This document shows positions 44,930-49,024 of a stretch of DNA of 49,024 nt, piece by piece. Under the pieces are notes generated by a model. The model ran no database searches, was not told the DNA's origin, and worked only from the letters and a program-made list of their open reading frames with translations. Positions within the stretch are counted from its first letter, which is position 1; every line of letters begins with the position of its first letter. Origin of the DNA: Krasilnikovozyma curviuscula (lineage: Eukaryota; Basidiomycota; Tremellomycetes; Cystofilobasidiales; Mrakiaceae); contig MVAQ01000164.1 of NCBI GenBank assembly GCA_014825775.1, positions 1-49,024 of the forward strand, written 5' to 3'. A program made the position numbers and the translations under genes.

Positions 44930-46689
44930 ATGGGAAGAGGTTCAATAAACAAAGGAGGGAAGAAAGACTTCACTCAGGTGAGTATGGTCTGCTGGAACCA
45001 GCGAGTTTGACATGCCGGAGGAGGGAGAGGAGACTGACGACGTTTTGAATCGGCTTACAGGCAGAACCGCTTGGTTACAAAATCTGGAAGAACACCAAGG
45101 AGAAGCCCAAGAAGGAGCGAAGAGTTGCAAAAAGCAAAATCGACTTCAATGAAATCCCAGGGGCTGCTGCTTCCCCTTCAACCTCGGCAGCTCCCAAACT
45201 CGACACCAGAGCTGAACGGTCCCTGCTGTACTTGCTCTCTCAAACCAATGCTCCAACTCTTTCTTCACCAAACTTGACTAAGACCCTACAAGAAATCAAA
45301 GCAGCTCTCTTTGCGAGGGACTATGCGACAGCATTCTCTAACATCCATTATCTCCGAGCATATTTTGCACGATGGGTTCCCAGTAGAGCTCTGGGCTATA
45401 GAGACCTGATATTAGAGCTGGACGAGGTCAGAGCGCTGTTTGAAGCCAGAGAAGAGGAGGAGAGATTCCCGATTATTGAGGTCGCAACGTCTGCGCCTGC
45501 GCCAGTCGTTGCTCCTGAAGAGGAGGATGAGGAGGATGAAGATGATGAGGATGATTCGGATGATGACTTTGGTTTGGGGAAGAAAGTGAATATTGAAGAG
45601 GATGAGGAGGAAGAGGAGGAGGAGGAGGAGGAAGAGGAAGAAGCACAGGAAGACCTGACGCCTCTCAGACAGATGACAGTGAGTCCTATTGCTCTAGCTC
45701 TATTCCAATACGATAACTCAATTTTGTTTTTGGTGCTACAGGTTATCTGCATTGGTGGTGGTGCAGGAAGTGAGGTTCGTAATCTTTTGTTCCTAACAGA
45801 GCTCTTTCCTCATCAACAATAACAAACTGTTTACTTTGCAGGTCATGGGTCTAGCCAGCGTCATTCGCGAACTTGGGACTCCAGCTCAGCTTCGAATTCA
45901 GGCCGTTGATTCAGCAGACTGGGGTGGTCTCCTTTCTGAAGTCGGTGATGCGCTCGAAGACAAATGGAAACTCAGACAGCGCCGACTGCTCATTGAGTCG
46001 ATACACCAAGACGTCCTCGATGAAGTTGTCTCATCCGAAAAGAAACAACCAGAAGAGACAGATCAGGAGGCGGTGATCTCGCCTTCCCCTGATTATGCTT
46101 CAGCATCCCTCATCACCCTCCTCTTCACCACCGCTGAACTCTTCAGCGCCTCACGACCAGCAACTATCGCGTACCTCTCGAAACTCACCAAATCTGTGAA
46201 GCCAGGAACCCTCCTTCTCATAGTTGAATCCGCTGGGTCGTTCTCTGCCCTGTCGGTCGGTGCGTCAGACAAGTCGTTCCCACTGGAGTTTTTGTTGGAT
46301 CTGTGTCTGGCTGGAGGAAGAAATCCAGAGGAAGGTGCCTGGGAGATCGTTAGGAAAGAAGAGAGCAGGTTTGTTTCATTTTCTGTTCTCGTCGTGTTTC
46401 TTACTACCGTCCTGCAGACTGATTACTTCTGTTTCGACTGCGTCTCGTGTTTGTGACAGATGGTACCGCTTGCCTGAAGGTGTAACGAAGCTTTACCCCT
46501 TGAAATTGGAAAACATGAGGTGAGTGAAAACTGGTCTTGATGGGAGGGCTAGATGCAGTTGCAGCTCAATTTCGAGAGGTTTCCCGCTCTCCAATATTTT
46601 GCGCCCGCTAGTCCCCTCTTTTTGACATGCGTCTGATATATTCAACTCGGATTTCTAGGCACATGCTGAGGCTCTACAGGAAACGATGA
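44930..46689 (+). CDS. BMT6: 25S rRNA (uridine-N3) methyltransferase, Bmt6-like
   Basis: SAM-dependent methyltransferase of the Bmt6 family that modifies a uridine of the large-subunit rRNA in the nucleolus. Six exons (about 44930-44977, 45061-45678, 45742-45774, 45842-46368, 46460-46519, 46659-46689) give 438 aa. The basic start MGRGSINKGGKK and PLGYKIWKNTKEKPKKERR suit nucleolar targeting. The N-terminal helical domain includes LRAYFARWVPSRALGYRDL. A highly acidic tract of Glu and Asp (about 45520-45655) then precedes the Rossmann core. SAM motif I, VICIGGGAGSE, is encoded by one 33-nt exon. Later blocks are SLITLLFTTAELF, GTLLLIVESAGSFS and the closing WYRLPEGVTKLYPLKLENMR with a basic end RLYRKR. 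It is divergent from the ABC transporter. Confidence 0.9.
45742..45774 (+). other. 33-nt symmetric exon carrying the SAM-binding loop
   Basis: Between CTACAG and GTTCGT lie 33 nt encoding VICIGGGAGSE, phase 0 on both sides. Skipping would keep frame and delete SAM motif I exactly. Confidence 0.75.
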
Positions 46690-48141
46690 GAAATATTTCT
46701 TGTCCCACATATGCATTGTTGAATTGTGCTACAGCTCTTCAAGTTTGACGTGCAAGGTACGCGCGCAAAGCATAAAACATTCACGAAGCACATAACAATA
46801 CTTTCGAGATTCCGCTCAGTTTTCCTCCGCCGCATCTTCTGCCAACTTCTTACATTTGTCTTGGAAGCGAGAGTATACCTACTGAGACGCGGGTGAGGGA
46901 GACTTGAAGATGTTCTCGAGGGAACAAGTGCATCGAGGAGGCTGGCAATTCCCACTTTCAGCCCATGGTTTGAATCCTACCCTCTTCTTTCGAAAAACGC
47001 CACGTATTTCTCAACGGGAACACTGAGCATAATGTTCTCACCAAGAGGAAACTTTAATCAAGAGAGTCAGCTGGTTACGAAGTGAATACGAACCCCTTGC
47101 AACTGTGGGGAGACCAAGGGCGGCCACTATTCAGTGGAGCGCTCTACTAGAACCACCTGGGCGAGACTATCGACTCTGAACTTTATGGGCCCAACCTTGC
47201 GCCAGCCGAGGACTCATACTCTATTTTCCTACCCACTAATGGCGCAGATAGTGCGGAGTAATCGCGTATTTGGAAGGAGAGCGCAGACGTAAATTTATAT
47301 CGTAACCGATCGTCTCCTAATTCACGCCATCGTACAACTGGAAGACAGTGATATGCTTGAAACTCGTGGATTGATATTCTCTTGCGAGCTAGCTTTAAAC
47401 TGACTTCCATAGAGAGAGAACAGATAGAGCGGCAGGGCCTTTTATTTCTTATTTTATTTGTTTGGGTTGGTATGTTTTCCACTAGGGGATATACAGCAAC
47501 GAAGAGAACGCCCAGTACAGTGCAGAACCCAGAGAAGGGGGTGGAAGTCCCGTTTAGGTGATACAAAGTTCGGTTTCGTAGCCGAGGTACTAGACTCCTG
47601 TGGTGTCTTGATGGCGTCTCAAGATGGCACTGCTCTTAGGCTCGAAGCTCAGAGACAAGTATCAGTATCATTGAAAAAACGTGGGCCTTGAGTATGACGA
47701 TGTGTTTTATTGCTTGATCAGCCGCGTGTGGCTGCACACCTGGTTCAGAGGGTCTCAGGCAACCGCTGGCGCCCGCTGTCGCGCGCGTCGCCGCAAATGG
47801 CACCTCGAACATATGCGAGACCTCCGGTCTGACATAATTGTCCGTTTCCCAGGTCGTCGTCTCCCTGACGACTGAAAATGGAAAAACAAAGATCAGCGAG
47901 CTTCTGTTGTACTTCTACTGGGAAAGAAAACCTATTTAGAAGGAGCATCCCACCCGTTGTGTGGGACCTTTGATCCCTTTTCCCTCTCACCCAATACCCA
48001 CCAGCTTCGTCCTACCGCTTTTACAGTCATCTTCGCTCCTTTCTTTCCATAAAACAGCGCATATTCACTGCCTTCTTCTGCTGAGGGAACTCCATTCCAT
48101 CAGGCGGAAAAAATCCATCAAGCCATCAATTGCGCGGAATC
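46690..48141. other. Long intergenic region, ~1.45 kb
   Basis: The largest gene-free stretch in the window. It must include the 3' UTR of BMT6 and the promoter and leader of the Zn2Cys6 gene. Short frames (for example 47183-47566 minus, 47458-47691 plus) have no coding character. No tRNA, repeat or transposon signature was found. A CT-rich stretch before 48140 looks like a typical leader. Confidence 0.45.
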
Positions 48142-49024
48142 ATGGTGTCTCCTTCTATCGAAAAGCGTGAAGTGATCACTCTTCCACCACTATCATCTTT
48201 CGGTCTCCCTTCACCCACCCAGCTTCCAGTCTCGCCTTCCAACAACAAATCAAGGTATTCCAGAACCCCATCGCCACCGTCCCTGCTGCGACCGTCAGGA
48301 ATGCAGCAACACACTCCAGTCTCACCACTTGGTCTCTCTTTCCCATCCTCCGACAGGCAGCCAGCCCAGCCGTTTGTTTTCAACCTTCCCCTCGAGCCTG
48401 CAGGCCGGCCAGCGGCCAAGCATGCTCATTCTTGGTCGCACTCAACAGGCACTTCCCACGGGCGCGGCGCTTCCATCTCATCCATTCAGTCCCTTCTCAA
48501 TCCTGAGGTCTCTGCTCCTCAGGCCAGACCTCGCCCAGCGACCCAGGGCAGCCATCCTTACCAGCGCCACTCGATGCATGAAGGGCTGCTTCTTCCAGCA
48601 GCTTCCATCAACAACGAGCGACGATACTCAGAAGTGCCGCCTCAGGCTGTCTCTACTGGAGGTCGGATTCCAATCAGTAGGACTACCAGAGCTTGTGATG
48701 GGTGCCGGTAGGTTTATGGCTGGCCACACACTTACGTTCGTTCTGCGCGGATGCTGACTGCGCTCAATTATTTTTTCCATCAACAGCGCCCGAAAGGTGA
48801 GATGTGATGGTGGTTCAACAACCATTGAGAATGGTGTTGAAATCCATGGGAAGTGTACGAGGTGTCGCGAGACAGGAAATCCTTGCGCTTACTCAGGCTT
48901 GCAGAGAAAGCGAGGACCGACTCCTGGGTATGTTTACTTTCGGATCTGCACAATTTTCTACATTTAGAATTCACATCCTGACCATCCTTTCCCTTCATTA
49001 CAGCTCTGTCAGAAGCTCTATTGC
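48142..49024 (+). CDS. Zn2Cys6 fungal transcription factor, cut by the window end
   Basis: Nuclear DNA-binding regulator of the Gal4-type zinc-cluster class; only the N-terminal part is present. Exon 1 runs 48142-48711, exon 2 about 48787-48926, and exon 3 starts at 49004 and leaves the window. The first ~185 residues are Ser/Pro/His-rich and disordered, with a recurring pattern of LPPLSSFGLPSP and SISSIQSLLNPE type segments. The zinc cluster begins TRACDGCRARKVRCDGG, split by an intron inside the CRxRK codon as is common, then KCTRCRETGNPCAYSG, giving six Cys with spacing 2-6-16-2-6. The loop of 16 residues between the third and fourth Cys is longer than usual. The basic RKRGPTPG follows. 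Target genes cannot be inferred; the adjacent 1.45-kb upstream region suggests a regulated promoter. Confidence 0.9.

Noticed and set aside
45520..45655. GAG/GAT-rich tract considered as a simple-sequence repeat
   Set aside because: It is translated as an acidic stretch of the methyltransferase and is better explained as coding low complexity; the same applies to the acidic tract at 680-735.
46965..46985. TTTGAAT flanked by GG and CC, resembling a tRNA T-loop
   Set aside because: The T-stem does not pair and no D-arm, anticodon arm or acceptor stem could be found around it.

Overview
This window is nuclear DNA from a fungus, almost certainly a basidiomycete yeast and most likely a tremellomycete (Cryptococcus/Kwoniella/Tremella type). 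The reasons are short GT-AG introns (mostly 50-110 nt) in every gene, very small exons, compact gene spacing on both strands, and proteins such as an Rrp14/SURF6 factor, a Gcv2 P-protein, a fungal HIS2-type phosphatase, a Ste6-type ABC exporter and a Zn2Cys6 regulator. The taxon is an inference; no rRNA or tRNA was seen. Eighteen protein genes are supported, one of them cut by the right edge. Coordinates are genomic spans from start to stop codon with introns inside, and most splice junctions were checked for frame by hand.

Layout: 212-1736 (+) RRP14/SURF6 ribosome biogenesis factor; 2153-4071 (+) multi-pass membrane protein; 4319-5813 (+) xanthine/hypoxanthine phosphoribosyltransferase; 6155-12031 (+) a ~1,556-aa chromodomain protein with a GW/WG-rich and RGG C-terminus; 12349-14637 (+) VHS-GAT trafficking adaptor; 15566-16702 (+) CIA30-domain protein; 17087-18478 (+) HD-domain 5'-deoxynucleotidase; 19279-20860 (+) secreted thaumatin-like protein; 21346-22289 (-) single-pass membrane protein; 22688-25035 (-) GH5 glycosidase without a signal peptide; 26204-26861 (+) DOPA 4,5-dioxygenase family; 26967-29142 (-) NAR1; 29423-31007 (+) RPB3; 31327-32479 (+) coiled-coil protein; 32621-34059 (-) LRR-like protein; 34244-35486 (+) histidinol-phosphatase; 35749-39639 (+) glycine dehydrogenase; 39963-44415 (-) Ste6-like ABC transporter; 44930-46689 (+) Bmt6-type rRNA methyltransferase; 48142-49024 (+) Zn2Cys6 transcription factor, truncated.

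Most of this is ordinary housekeeping sequence (ribosome assembly and rRNA modification, purine salvage, Fe-S assembly, transcription, glycine and histidine metabolism) and the genes do not form a pathway cluster. Two things stand out. First, the gene at 6155-12031 joins in one polypeptide an N-terminal chromodomain and a C-terminal field of about a dozen Gly-Trp motifs of the Argonaute-hook type plus an RGG tail. In fission yeast RITS these roles are split between Chp1 and Tas3, so this looks like a one-protein bridge between methylated histone and Argonaute. Second, the splicing is extreme: a 2-nt exon (19568-19569) is needed to build the conserved thaumatin VWPA motif, a possible 1-nt exon lies at 7853, a 15-nt exon carries part of the chromodomain core, a 33-nt in-frame exon carries exactly the SAM-binding loop of the methyltransferase, and RPB3 uses a GC-AG intron.
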